From positions 2,714,663 through 2,778,662 of the forward strand of contig NC_061811.1 of NCBI RefSeq assembly GCF_021462225.1: a stretch of 64,000 bases of DNA, given 5' to 3'. The notes beneath the pieces are model-generated. The model saw only the letters and a program-made list of their open reading frames with translations. It searched no databases and was not told the origin of the DNA. Below, piece by piece: positions 23,570 through 35,390 of the stretch (the first letter of the stretch is position 1; each line of letters starts with the position of its first letter). The position numbers and the translations under genes are program-made. This DNA is from Girardinichthys multiradiatus (lineage: Eukaryota > Chordata > Actinopteri > Cyprinodontiformes > Goodeidae).

Positions 23570-25740
23570 CAGTTGTTACGAACACGGAGACAGAAATGAA
23601 AAGGAATCACATAAGAAGCACGAAAGAGAGAGACGTGGGGCAAAAAGGACAAGGGGAGAAAGGAAAAGGAGAAAAAAATGGTGGAAAGAAAGAAGGATGA
23701 AGAGAATACAAGATAATACCCTGCTTGCTTCTACTGCAGAAACTGCAGAAACATTCATAACACAGCTTTTTTACCAAAAAGTGCACGGTACTTATGAATG
23801 CAAGATGTATTTTGTCGTAAATGCAGCTCAATATAGAACATTTGTGTATCTGTTAACACTTGAATATAACCACCTGTGGGTCTGAGTGTGAGTGAGTGAG
23901 AGCCACAGACGTCGAAAGCCCCCCCAGAGCACAGAAACCCCAGGAGAACCACCTCCGGGACTACCGCAACCCCTCCAGAGATGAGCAGGAGAAAGTCCCA
24001 GGGGATCCACCCAGCAGCCACAGTATAGAAGCCCCAGGAAGCTGCAGCGACGAGCCCACAGGCCCCGCCGGCAGCCGTCTACGTCGGAGCTGATCCAGCC
24101 ATGGACCCAGAGACCCGAGACCCCGGGACATATCACTCCCCAAGCAGAGCCCCAACATAGCCAAGTGGTCCAGGCCCCGGCAAGCAGCCACAGGGAGTGA
24201 GCCAGCACACACCAAAGCACCCGGGCCCAGACACCGAGGACCGTAAGCTCACCCGGCGGGGAGAGACACCAACCACTGGCAGGTAGCGTGAGAAAATAGG
24301 CCATACATTTCATGGGGGGCCTAAAGGGATCCAGGAGAGGGAGCAGCTCAAGACCCACCCTAACACAAAAAACAGGCACACACAGTTACAATCACACATT
24401 CCCACCCTCATGCATACACATAAAAACACCCACAAAGCAAAGCCACATCTCTATCAACACTGCACACTGCCCGGCTATGACCCCTTCGCCGAAGCCCTGC
24501 GCCCCACCAACTGATGGACCGGGCTCCCTCTGCCCCCTCCTTTCCCTGAGGACACCTGTGGACCTGCTCAGAACTTTGTGGCCGGTTGATGTACATTCCA
24601 ACGAACCATCAAGGACAATGGCCTCTGTGACAGTGCTTCATGGACTTAGTTGCACACACTCACTTGCACACACACACATGCTCAAGATAAACATTTGCAC
24701 TCCTCACACCACCTTCACCGTTCCCGGCATGATGTTGTTTTGTAAATTTGTTGCTTCTTTGTGCTGAGGTTTTTTGCAATCTCAAACTGTATCCTGCTAA
24801 GGATAAAGTGTGAAATATGATTTTCCTCTACTTACCTAATGTGGCCTCTTTTCTCATCTAGCAAGGGCAGCACCTGTGAGTGGGCAGCAAAGCCTCGGTG
24901 ACCCGTCCCCCCCATTGTCTTGTGTCATGATGTATGTTTGGATGGGTTGTACTGGAATTCTAATTTCCCCTCGGGGATCAATAAAGTATCTTTGAATTGA
25001 ATTGAATTGAATTGAAGCCAGGGACCGAGATCCAGGGAAACCCAAGCGACCCCGAGAGAGCCGAAAAGCCAGCACCAGACAACCGCCAAGACCCAAACCC
25101 CAACCCCAGCCCAGATCCCGACCAGAAAGCCCGCTCCTTCTCCCGGCTTCCGACACCAGACAGCAAACAGCAAATGGGGATGTGAAAAGACCCCAAGCCT
25201 ACCTCCGCCCGCTCAAATGTGGTGTTGATGCGTGTTGTTGTAGTGTGCATTTACACTCCCTCTTGATGTCATTGAGCATGCCCACTTCCAAGGCCCTATA
25301 TGTGAATGTCATGAAAATCTTATAAATGAGTGTCTTAGTTGTGCCAGCCGGAAGCGCGCACAGCAACGACCAAGAGTGCAGCCCCACTACAGAAAATAGA
25401 GCAGACCAGCTGGCCCAGTGTAACCAGAATACACAACACAAAGGAGGGCACATGACCAACACCCAACCACCCCCGAACCACGGGGCAGAGCCAACAGAGC
25501 GTCCAGTTCCTGATGCCTGGCACCGGACCGCAGCCACCACCAGGCAAGCGGGGCAACAAAACACATCCCACACCAACACTGAGGATGCCAATAAGAAACA
25601 CCCTACACAAAATGGCAGTCCTACCCAAATGCAAGCTCTTGGACAGAGTGCCTTCTTGCCAGCAAGGGGACACTTAAATGGGCTGTGTCTCTCCATCCAA
25701 TTCTCCTGAATATCCGTGTGGCAGAGGCCGCCATGTTGGG
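23570..25740. mobile_element. GC-rich insert, probable LINE-derived sequence
   Basis: Much more GC-rich than its surroundings: purine-rich at 23580-23700, then GAGACCCCGGGACATATC-like and CA-rich stretches, interrupted at 24915-25014 by a LINE tail. Frames on both strands are long only because of base composition; none resembles a known protein. It looks like 5' UTR/ORF1-type sequence of a fish LINE. I cannot name the family. Confidence 0.4.
24915..25014 (+). mobile_element. LINE 3' tail, identical to 849-948
   Basis: Starts TTGTCTTGTGTCATGATG, includes CCCCTCGGGGATCAATAAAG and ends in four copies of a GAATT-type repeat. No mismatches are seen against 849-948 over 100 bp. The Rex1 tail at 37000-37049 is related but clearly diverged. 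Confidence 0.75.
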
Positions 25741-25831
25741 ACACCGGGCGGCCTTTACCATTTTGTGTGTACTACAGTTCAGTGTCCATGATCATCCATG
25801 TTGTAAAACATGGCTGAGGTCCCAACAGTGT

Positions 25832-28800
25832 AGTGACCAATGCAGGTAAAGGGAGACTGAGAACTGGAGCAGATGTTAAGCTATAGAGTTCTGAGTTACA
25901 GAAGCAATCATTCATTACTATGGTGGCTTCAAGCAGACTGGACTCAAAATAACAAGCTTTTAAATCTTTCTTTTAGTGTTAGTTGGTTAGGGCTCCAAGC
26001 TACTGCTCTCAGACAACAATTCACTCCACTGCCTCCTCATTGGATAAATTACCATTTAAATATTTACTTAATGAATACAGATCTGAGATTGAGACTTTGC
26101 TGTAACAACTTTTGTCTTGGGTGGTCATTGTGTTATGAACTGATGCATGTGTTTGGTCACCAGTATTCTGCAACTTTCATCTGCATTCTGTTCAAATCCC
26201 AGTTTTGAACAACTATCCTGAAATTAGCCAACAAAAATTACTGACAAAACAAAAAACATCTATATTCAGCAAAAACTTAAACCTACACTACTGTACTGTC
26301 ATAATGGCCCATGTGTCTCTCTCGATCCCTGGTTCCCTGGCATTCCTCCATTCATCACACATCCTTTTGCTTTACCACACCTCTGCAGTATTTCGGACCC
26401 CTGATTTTTTTCACTCCTTTCATTTCTCCCAGCCTTTCTCTCTCTCTCTCGCTTTACCTTCTGTCATCTGTTTTCCCATCTCTCCCAATTCTTCAGCCTT
26501 ATTTGTGGTTTCTTAGGTTGAGTTAAGCAGTCCTGGCTACAGGTGTTACATACCTGGTCACTGCTGTGGTGTTTCCCAGGTGGGAGGTTAATTCATCATA
26601 TTAAATGTGCTCAATTTGTTTATGAACCTTGAATCCAGGGGGCAAGCTGTCAGAACATGGTATTTACACAAAGTACCTTTATGAGCTTTCATATTCCAAC
26701 AGTTCTGTTTTGGCTCTTCTAACCTTACATTTTAAAGGTAAATAGATAATTGTTTCCCCAGAGCCTGCTTTTTAGTACTTTCAGAACAGTGGTTTCATGC
26801 CATTTAAAGTCAAAAGCAAGCATAAATCACATGCTATATTAAACTGTATTGAGGCAGTGCAATTAGCTGAGTTCAAGTAAATGTTTATTTTTTTATTTTT
26901 TTCCCAGCTGGTTTTTTAAACTAAACTTGACTGCACTGATTTAAACATCATAATGCATGTTATTAAATCACATTTTGTCTGTAAGATTGGATTACATTTA
27001 TTTTACATTTCTGTATTTGAAATGGATCTGTTTGGTTTATAAAATGCATTTAGATGGCATTTTTTGTGAATTGGTTTATAAATAAACTTATGCTGAAATT
27101 AATTGAAGTTAAAAATGTCTATTAACTTCATTCCAAAGTGTAGCATGCACCAACTACTGAATTTTGACTTCTTAATCACTAAACAAACTCTGCATCCTGC
27201 ATCAGATGACCTGCCCAGATTTTACTTTATAGGCAAAGTCTATCGAACATCTAGCACCTTTCTGAATTTGTTTAGCTAGTTTATCAAATTAGGGACGTTC
27301 TCCTGACATTCATTTATTCAAAGCCACCAAGAGATGATTTGGACTCTCTAACTAAAAGATAAAGATAAATATATAAAACTTGTTCCCATTTTTATTCCCA
27401 AATATCCATGTGATCCTGCTTATTTCCTTCTGGGATTCTCCTTTAGTCACATATGTTATTGTCACATAACTATTAGTCAGACATTTACCTATATTACATC
27501 TACAATCAGCTATCTCATTCAGAGTTTTTATTTTGCCATTAATCTTACTCAGATCCTTTATAGGACCACATTCATTCAGTTCACCTTTCATTTATTCCAT
27601 GTCAAGATTTTGCATGGATGTTTTCCAAATGCATTAAAGGTTTCTTGAAGAAAAAAATTGGAAAAGATCTTATTTATTTAAGCTAAAGAATACAGTCCAA
27701 TGCATTTGAAAGTGACTTCTGCAGGGACTCACTTTCACATGACAGTCTAAGGTAGTTGCAGAATTTTCTGAGTCAGGTTGAACTCATCCTGGAAGAGGAA
27801 AAAAACTAGAAAAATAAATCAAAAAGAAAACGAGAAACCGGTGAAATAGGAGATGTAAGCTGAGTCAAGAGGGATGAGGAATAATCACTGGTACAGAATG
27901 TCTTGCAGTTCTTCAGCCTTAACCAAACAGTGTTGTAATTATTATCACCCCCTGTGAAGCTGTAGATTTATTAACACACAAACACAATTGGATTTATATC
28001 TGTGCCACAAGGATAGGAGGTGTTAATGTATTCTAACAAAGGGAATTTACTGCTCTACTTCTACAAGTTATAGGAGAGGAAATGAGGAGCAGAAACTTTA
28101 GAGAATCAAGCATCAGAGTAGAGACGTAAAGGTGTGTGAGGCTGCGAGGTGTAAATGGATTGTGTTTGAGCATTTTCCATTTTTGATTACCACACAGAGT
28201 GCTTTTATAATTATAAGTTACATTTAATCATTCACACACATTTATAAAAGACTGATCAGTGGAGTCTTAGGAACATCCAGAGTCCTATTTTCTCTCTCAA
28301 GCCCTGTCTAAGGACACTTGGAGATCATGTATTTTTTTTTTTATATTAAGACCGCCTTTTTATTTGGTTTTACAGTGTAATGACTGTCACTGATTGTTTT
28401 ATTTCTCTGTTACTTTAAACATTTTGTTTCATGATGCCAAATTCTTTTCAGATGTATAAGATGTAATTGTTATATCTACATTTTAGAGTCTGTACTGTTT
28501 TTTTTTTTTTTTGCTCTCTATATGGTAGTGTGACAACTGCAGTACACTGTGCTGTTTATTAATCATGCTATGCCATATTTTGTTTTGTACAGAGGGTCTC
28601 AGCTGTTCTGTTGTAGACTGTGCCATGGATGTGGAGGTCCCAAACACCTTCAGTCATTCTGTTATAGATTTGCTGGTGTATTTGGATGAATGTTCTGTTT
28701 ATGATGCAGTTTGGACCAAGCTTTATCTCTCCACTGCCATACTTATCAACTGATATGCAGTGTTTACATTGATATGCTTGTTTGCTCTTTTTCACTCACG

Positions 28801-29690
28801 GTGCTATGCTTTTTGGCCAAGCATTTCTGATGTGGTCTCCTTCATTCAGGTACAGCTTTACAAGCCTATGTCTCGCTGCCATATTAGTTTTAGACAGAAT
28901 AAAGTTTTTTCTACCCTTCACACCTTTCACACAGCTCTCTGCAATGTTTTCTTTTTGAAGATAAACTTTCTCTCTGTAGAATGATGGACTTCATATAGTT
29001 TAGAAATGAACATATAACCTTTCCCAGATTGATGGGGAGCAACACCTCTAAGGCCATTGCTGATGTCTTTCCGACCTGGCATTGTGTGAACATTCACCTG
29101 TGAGCAGCAGGCTGACAAAACTCCTGTTTTTATAGGATAGGATCCAATAGGAGGATAGGACTGTATTTTTGAAGCACTTTGAGCTGTTTTTTGAATGTTT
29201 GAACTTTTATGGTAATTTATGGTAATTTGCATTTTTCTTTCAGAAATTTCACTCTTTCAGAAATGCAAATAAATTAAAATATTTAACTTTTTTCTATTTC
29301 ACAATTGCAGAGATCACTGAATTCCTGGGAAACATAAATGTTTACATTTTCTTAGTTTTGTGCTAATTTAGCTATTGTGAGGTCTCCTGAGCATTATTAT
29401 AATTTTAATGAAGACTTTATACTGATTAGTCTGGCTACACAGATACATCTAGTGCACACTAAAATCCACTTTAACTAAGAACAGATCTAGATATGGATAG
29501 ACTTTGATAGACCAGCACAAAATAGTCCTTAATTGTAAATACAAGGAAAAGCATATGTGGTTTTCAAAACCTTTATGTTAAATGGTAAAATTTACCTTTT
29601 ACTTTTAGTCCCTCTTACTCTCCTACCTCTCAGTAAAATTAAGTGCAATCAATTGCCTTCAGAAGTCTCCAAATTAGTGACCTGGTGTCA
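25832..29690. other. No gene seen
   Basis: About 3.9 kb of AT-rich sequence with T-runs (28330, 28499-28512) and a pyrimidine-rich part near 26420-26510. Short open frames occur but none is recognised. It may be unique host intergenic or intronic DNA. Confidence 0.45.
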
Positions 29691-30120
29691 AAGAAAGTGG
29701 CTTTCAGATCGGACCCAAGTGCAGACAGGCAGGTAGAGGCATCAAAAAAGGCAAAAACAAACTTGGTTTTAATAAATAACCAAAAAAGAAGAAAACTCAC
29801 AACAGGCGGGTGATAACAGATGCAGGCATGGCATGGCATAAACAAACAAGGCAAACAGTGTTCTCCAGCAAGGAGTAAGCAGAACAGAAGGGTTTATGTA
29901 GAGCATGACATGGGTAAAAGCAGTGAGACTGATTAGCATGAAACAGGTAGACTGAATAAATCTGATTATGGAAGTAGTGGCCGAGAGTGGGAATAAAACC
30001 GGATAGGAACTGAACAGAGAAACATCTAAAAGTAACAAAACCAAAATGCACCATAATCAGAACAAGAAAGAATCTAAAAGAATGAACTAATGCATCACCT
30101 GGAAAACCTAAAAACACCTT
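29690..30120. repeat. Repeat fragment related to 11.0-12.0 kb insert
   Basis: Contains CAGATCGGACCCAAGTGCAG near 29706, shared with the insert at 11041-11062, followed by a similar A-rich body (GGTTTTAATAAATAACC and so on). No coding sequence; the ends are not defined. Confidence 0.45.
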
Positions 30121-30294
30121 CAAATCATGTTCGGCAGATTATTCTGAGTATAAACAAAGCTGTTTGATCTCGGCCTCAAAGGTTTGTTAGAGTACATTAG
30201 TGAACAATCAGCAACATGAAGACTAAAGAACACACTGGAGAGGTTTAAAGTAGGGTTAGATTCTTCAACAACATCCCAAGCTTTTAACATCTGA

Positions 30295-30890
30295 CAGAGC
30301 ACTGTTCAATCCATCATCTGAACATGGAGAGAGGACCAACTGCAGACCTACCAAGACATGGAAGTCCACCTAAACTGAGAAAAAATGCAATTACACCTGA
30401 CCCTAAGCACACCACCTCAGCATCACACATTGTGTTGGCAGCATTATGCTGTGGGGATGTCTCACACGAACAAGAAGCTGGTCAGAGTTTATGGGAAGAT
30501 GGATAGAGCTAAATCCAGGACAATGCTGGAAGAAAAACTGTTAGAGGGGGCAGATGAATTGAGACTGGGGTGGAGGTTCACTTTCCAGCCGGGCAACTAC
30601 CCTAAACATACAGCCTAAGATACAATGGTTTAGATCAAAGCATATGCATGTGTTAGAATGACCTAGTCAAAGCCTAGACCTAAATCCAATTAACTATCTG
30701 TGGCAAGACTTGAAACCTGATGTTCCAAGTTTCAAATCCCATCAGAATTTCCTTTCATTTTACAACTATGCACTACTTTTGTTGTCTTTCACCTAAAATC
30801 CCAGTAAATCTCTTGTTGTGAAAATAAATTAAATGGAAATTTCGTAAAATGCAAATCAAAACAACATAATGTTAAGGGTTGAAAAATATT
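30295..30890 (+). pseudogene. Tc1-like transposase, dead 3' part
   Basis: Matches a second fish Tc1 subfamily. Landmarks in order are ATTGTGTTGGCAGCATTATG near 30430, the segment encoding KLVRVYGKMD, GGTTCACTTTCCAGCCGGGC near 30570 (second catalytic region, altered), and AAGCATATGCATGTG with CAATTAACTATCTGTGGCAA near 30640-30705, where the family encodes the DxNPIExLW region. Frameshifts and small deletions are frequent. The tail to about 30890 resembles that family's 3' non-coding end. Confidence 0.78.
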
Positions 30891-31950
30891 ATCTCTCTGG
30901 AGAATTTTCACATTTTAGTACCATTGCCTATTTATGTGTCTTTACATCCACTCCTAAATCCAAAAGAATTAAATAAATACAGAAACTAGGTCTGACAAGA
31001 TTAAGACACACCTTGTGAGTGAGGATTTGGAGCCAGTAAAGTTTAACTAATTGCACATTTAGGTTTTCAGTATTCAGGTTAAAATCCCAACTACAAAAAA
31101 ACAAACTTATCAGTTTAATGGGATCCCATTTTCCACTCATTGCTCCTGGTTAACTGCATCATAAAGCCCGGCTTGTACAGACATTAGATATGGGTTTGCC
31201 CTGAGGTAGTTTAATAATGTACCTTTTGATTTTATATTTTTATATTGTAAACACAGGTTTGGTAGGTTAAAAGGCTTGTATTTGAGTATAGTACTATTCT
31301 GGCATCAAAACAAAGTGCTTTGTATCACCCTTTATAGTTGAGGTGTGCACAGCTCTCACAGATGGCTGTGAGCAGTGCATGTTCCAACTGATGCATCATG
31401 TGATGTTGTTCAAACTCTTATTCAACCACCAGTTTCTGTTGTGCCTTAGGTTTACCAATCATGCTATTCACACGCATGCCTTTGTAGTGTTTCTGCAGCT
31501 AATCTGCTTTTTTTTTACACTTATTCTGCTCGCCACACTAACTAATCTAGCCTATTAACCTGCTACTTACTCATCTGTCATTCATTTTCTCAGCCACACT
31601 GGCTACACCAGACATCTGCCTGGCTTCCATCCACCGTCTGCTGCGTGTGACTCCCAAAACTATTTTTCCATCCCTTCTCATCCTCTACCTCCCTGCAGAC
31701 ATATAATAAACCCTGAGTCTGCTTTCCTTTCAATTTTTTCTTTCTCTTTCTTGATATGGATATTTCTATTGTTTACTCAAATTTAAAAGAGAACAAATCA
31801 TTGTCACTGCATTTATTTGACAAAGTTAGGTTACTTGATAATAAATATTTGTGCCAGTATATACAGAAAGTAAATGCAAGAACATAATGAAATTTTGTAC
31901 ACAGCAAATATAAAATTAACTGTGACATGTAACAAAAAATTAAGCCAAAT
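30891..31950. other. No gene seen
   Basis: Non-coding AT-rich sequence. No family recognised. Confidence 0.4.
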
Positions 31951-31957
31951 TGGGCAT

Positions 31958-32040
31958 ATACAGTCATCGGGAAAAGTAAGTACACCTCAAACACCATCAG
32001 CTTTTGGAAAAATATTTTGCTCTAACAGCTCTCTTTTTTC
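31958..32040 (+). mobile_element. Short Tc1/mariner-type end fragment
   Basis: TACAGTCATCGGGAAAAGTA followed by AGTACACC near 31960-31986 resembles the terminal inverted repeat of fish Tc1/mariner-type elements. Only one end is seen and it lies just upstream of the LL copy. Confidence 0.4.
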
Positions 32041-32070
32041 TCTATATTCCTTTTTCCACCATTTGCACAT

Positions 32071-33801
32071 TGTTGGGACCCACAGCCCTGAGTTACGACA
32101 GGAAATGCGGTACGGACTTTTCTGGAACTTTCAAAATAAATTGCATTAACCTACTTCTGGCACAACTTAGGAATTGGGGGTAGCAGCAGACTTCCCATGA
32201 TGCCACTGGCTGTATAAAAGCATCCCCTTTCCAATGGTCCGATCTCTACCACCCGGGACTCCGCTGAGAGACTGGCCGGAGAGGAACAGCGCGCTAATGT
32301 CTCTTTGCTGGCAAAAAGACATAAACTCTTCAAACTGGATCCAAGGGTGTCATACAATCATCAATCATATGCGCTAAGTTAAGTACTAATGAATTACTGT
32401 TGAAAGAATCCGGTATTCATTCAAAAAACGGGTAAATTAAGGTATAAGCATTGCTTTACTTTCTCTCTGAGGCCTGCAGAAGCAAACTGTCCCAGAGAAG
32501 TCCCCAGTAGAGACGCTGTCTCTACAAGCCGAGTGAAGCGGTTTTCCCTGCCTGAGAGAAGAACAACAAGAGCCGCATCACCGTGGTTACGGTAACGTAC
32601 AGTTTGGCCGGCCGATAGAACAGCTGCCACGCCCCACAGCTAAGGGGGTTAGCTGTAGCTAATCGTTTAAAGCCTGTGGACGTTTCTTCAAACTTCGCCG
32701 GCTTGGACAACATTCCTCACCACAGTTCATGAAGTGTTTGGGCAGAATAATATAGAAGTGATTTAGATTGAAATGATCTAAACGTCTTTCATTTTATGAA
32801 GTTTGGTTTGGTGTTCTTTGTTTGTATGTTTTCAAAGTTAAGACGAACTTTACTTGAAGGGTGATTTTAAACAGAAGATTGATCATAACGCGCCGTCCGC
32901 ACTTATGCATTTGAACCCTTTTATTGACCCTGGTATTTTTAAAGGTGTGTGTTTGATTCTGGTGCTAAGCTATCAGCCTCCTTTGTTAGCTTCAACTGCT
33001 AACAGCTAAGGACACGTGCTAGCTGCCAAATAATATTTACCCAGAAAGGTTTAGTTTTCAATCCAGTAAATAATGTGTCCCTAACATCATTTTACTAAAT
33101 TTGATAACTAAGTAATATTCCCATAATAATATTTCTTTAAATATTATGTTAAGAAATAAAGGCAGCTAATTAGACCCCGTTGAGAATTATTCATCCAGAA
33201 GGTTGGTTTTATTCAGGAGATCATTATTTAAAACATTATTTTAGTAAAATAATATTTTACCTGATCTTACATTGTGAATGGTTGCTTAAAGGTTTGCTGA
33301 TTATTGCCTAAGTTAGTTCCAAGTCTAACTTAACTTCACTTCGAGATTCTTCAAGATAATCCTTGGTTCTCAAACATAAACATTGCATGGTAATGTTGCA
33401 TCACTCTTTTTGGTCATGATTTCTAATCATCTTTAATCAACTTGTTTATATTGTACATAGTCCATTAGTCTTCATTATTCTTTAATTCTGCTTGGTAGTT
33501 TAGTTGAATTGTTTTAGCAAAGTAAAGAGTTTGTTGATTGAAATATGTTTGACTTTGAGTTGACACATTTTTGTTAAAAAATGTTTGTATTTTAAGAAAT
33601 TGTGTAAATTTATTCCATATTTGTGCAGAATTTATGCTGTTCAATAATGTCAGAGCTCGTCTCACATCTTTCTATTTTGTTCTAAAACCATCTCCTTACT
33701 GGGCTGGTATTCACAGGACAATCCTTAACAGACCAAAATATTATTTGATAAAATATTAATATTAAATATTAAATAATATTCTCATATTCATAATCCTAAC
33801 A
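32071..33801 (-). mobile_element. LL repeat copy 4, complete
   Basis: The reference copy: 1731 bp, plus-strand ends TGTTGGGACCC at 32071 and AATCCTAACA at 33801. It is flanked on both sides by ACAT (32067-32070 and 33802-33805). Drawn here as minus so that it matches copies 1-3; the true transcriptional direction is unknown. The body is TA-rich at one end and has a more balanced region at 32160-32760. Open frames such as 32421-32713 are conserved only as DNA with copy 1 and match nothing known. TG...CA ends plus a 4-bp duplication and no internal genes fit a solo LTR. Confidence 0.78.
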
Positions 33802-33805
33802 ACAT

Positions 33806-34460
33806 TGTTATTCTGATCCAATGTTTCATTCATTAATTTAGTGTGAGACTCTTTAGTCTGGAACTAGTTAATCTAAAGTCAGGTAACAACTCAAAAACAT
33901 TAGATTAGTGTGGATTAATTTACAACAGATTGCTTTAGTCATAGCTTTATCTGAGCTCTAATCTTAAAACAAGCCTTTTATGACTTTTCATTTAGAATGA
34001 TAAACTAGATCATTATTTCAGTAGGTGTTGACGGACAGGTAAACACTTGTTATTCTCTTAAATCTCCTTGAAGCTTTCACACATTCATTAGTTATCTTTT
34101 AGTCCCTGTAAAAAGTGGTTTTGTGCTCCCAGACCTAACCTGTATCTCATTCTGTTACGACTTGATTTTAATATATTAAACCTTTTGATTTCTCTTTAAA
34201 GCAAGTTTACTCAAAGACTGCAGGGGACCCAGGTCCTGCAGCTGCAGAATAAGCTTGTGGTTGTCCTTTTTTCTAAAGTTGTACTGTGGATTATAGCCAA
34301 GCACCTTTACATCTGTTCAAGGAATTTTATCTTGAGGTTCATTGAGATGTAGCTTTGTAAAACATGGCTGTGCTGCCATTTAGTTTTAGAGGAGAGGAGC
34401 TTTCTCCTACTCCACAGACAGAAATGGAAATGAGTGTAGGTGAAGAAATCTTAAACAAGT
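33806..34460. other. No gene seen
   Basis: AT-rich non-coding sequence between LL copy 4 and element B. Confidence 0.4.
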
Positions 34461-34464
34461 GTTT

Positions 34465-34932
34465 TTTCTAAATATTTTCTAACTTGCATTGAAAAGACTC
34501 ACAAAGAAAGGGATGGCAATTAGAAAAGTTTTAATGATGAGAAATTACATGGTTATTTCTTTGGTGACCTGGGAGGAAGACATGAATGCTGAGAATGACA
34601 TGAGCTAAGATGATCATTTGTAAGGCTTAGATTTAAAGATGTCTTCCCCCTGATCCGACACTGGTGGTGGATTGGCAGCCAGGGAGCGAGGAAGCCAGGA
34701 GTAGATGTGAAGGAAGATGGTGGAGGTGGGGTGGAGGAGGGATGAGCTCAACTGACAAGCAAGGATGAACACAGTTGAAGGTCCTTTAAAAACAAGGCAT
34801 CAGAAGGTGATTGGATGGAGAATCAGACGGACAGGATGCTGATTGGAAGGCTGCGAGATGCACAAAAGAGTCATTGGAAGGTGGAGGCGGTGAAGGTGAG
34901 TCTTTCATTCTGAATTTTCGTTTAAACTCCAT
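34465..34932 (-). mobile_element. TIR element B, copy 3
   Basis: Right end TTTTCGTTTAAACTCCATG at about 34932, with GTGAGTCTTTCATTCTGAAT just inside; left end with GAAAAGACTCAC near 34490. The interior matches the copies at 12.4 and 13.2 kb (TTATTTCTTTGG, GTCTTCCCCC, GGTGGTGGATTGG). This copy is outside any LL element, which shows B is independently mobile. Confidence 0.6.
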
Positions 34933-35390
34933 GTGACATTATATCAGTTTTTCTCAATATCTGGTAGCATTACATATGATGAAAGGTATCACTGGGAGAA
35001 GAAGACTGCAGGAAAAAAATGAAAGATCCAGAGTAAAAGAGATGCAGTTAGTCCAGATAACCCAAGTTCCAAGGTTAAAGGAGTTAATCAAACCTTAATT
35101 ACAGTTTTTTTAATGATTTCCTATGCTCAGTTTTAAAATTGTTGCCTTTTTTTCAAATCACCTCATTCCACTAGCAGAACATCCCCGATCTTTTACAAAG
35201 TGAATTTGCAAAACTCATTTGCAAAACAATATTGTCATTTGAAACACACATTGTTCACACATTTATTTTTGTTTAATAGCTTATGAGCAGAATCTAAAAT
35301 CCTTTTTGACTTTCTTCATGGTTACTTTCCAAAAGTTGTCTTTAAATTAGACACAAAGTCAGGAAGTAGGAGGCAGGCGTGCAGGGATAA

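Larger units (their letters stand above)
22108..25827 (+). mobile_element. LL repeat copy 3 with nested inserts
   Basis: Starts TGTTGTAATTATTATG at 22108 and ends AGGTCCCAACA at 25827. The flanks are GTGT on both sides (22104-22107 and 25828-25831), a perfect 4-bp target duplication. LL sequence is visible at 22108-22284, 22990-23420 and 25750-25827. Compared with copy 4 there is an internal deletion of roughly 900 bp at about 23100, and two inserts at 22285-22981 and about 23570-25740. No LL protein. Confidence 0.75.

Noticed and set aside
23828..25744. Several 100-180 codon frames on both strands
   Set aside because: High GC gives few stops in all frames; composition is W/G/L- or P/T-rich with no domain, as in LINE 5' sequence.
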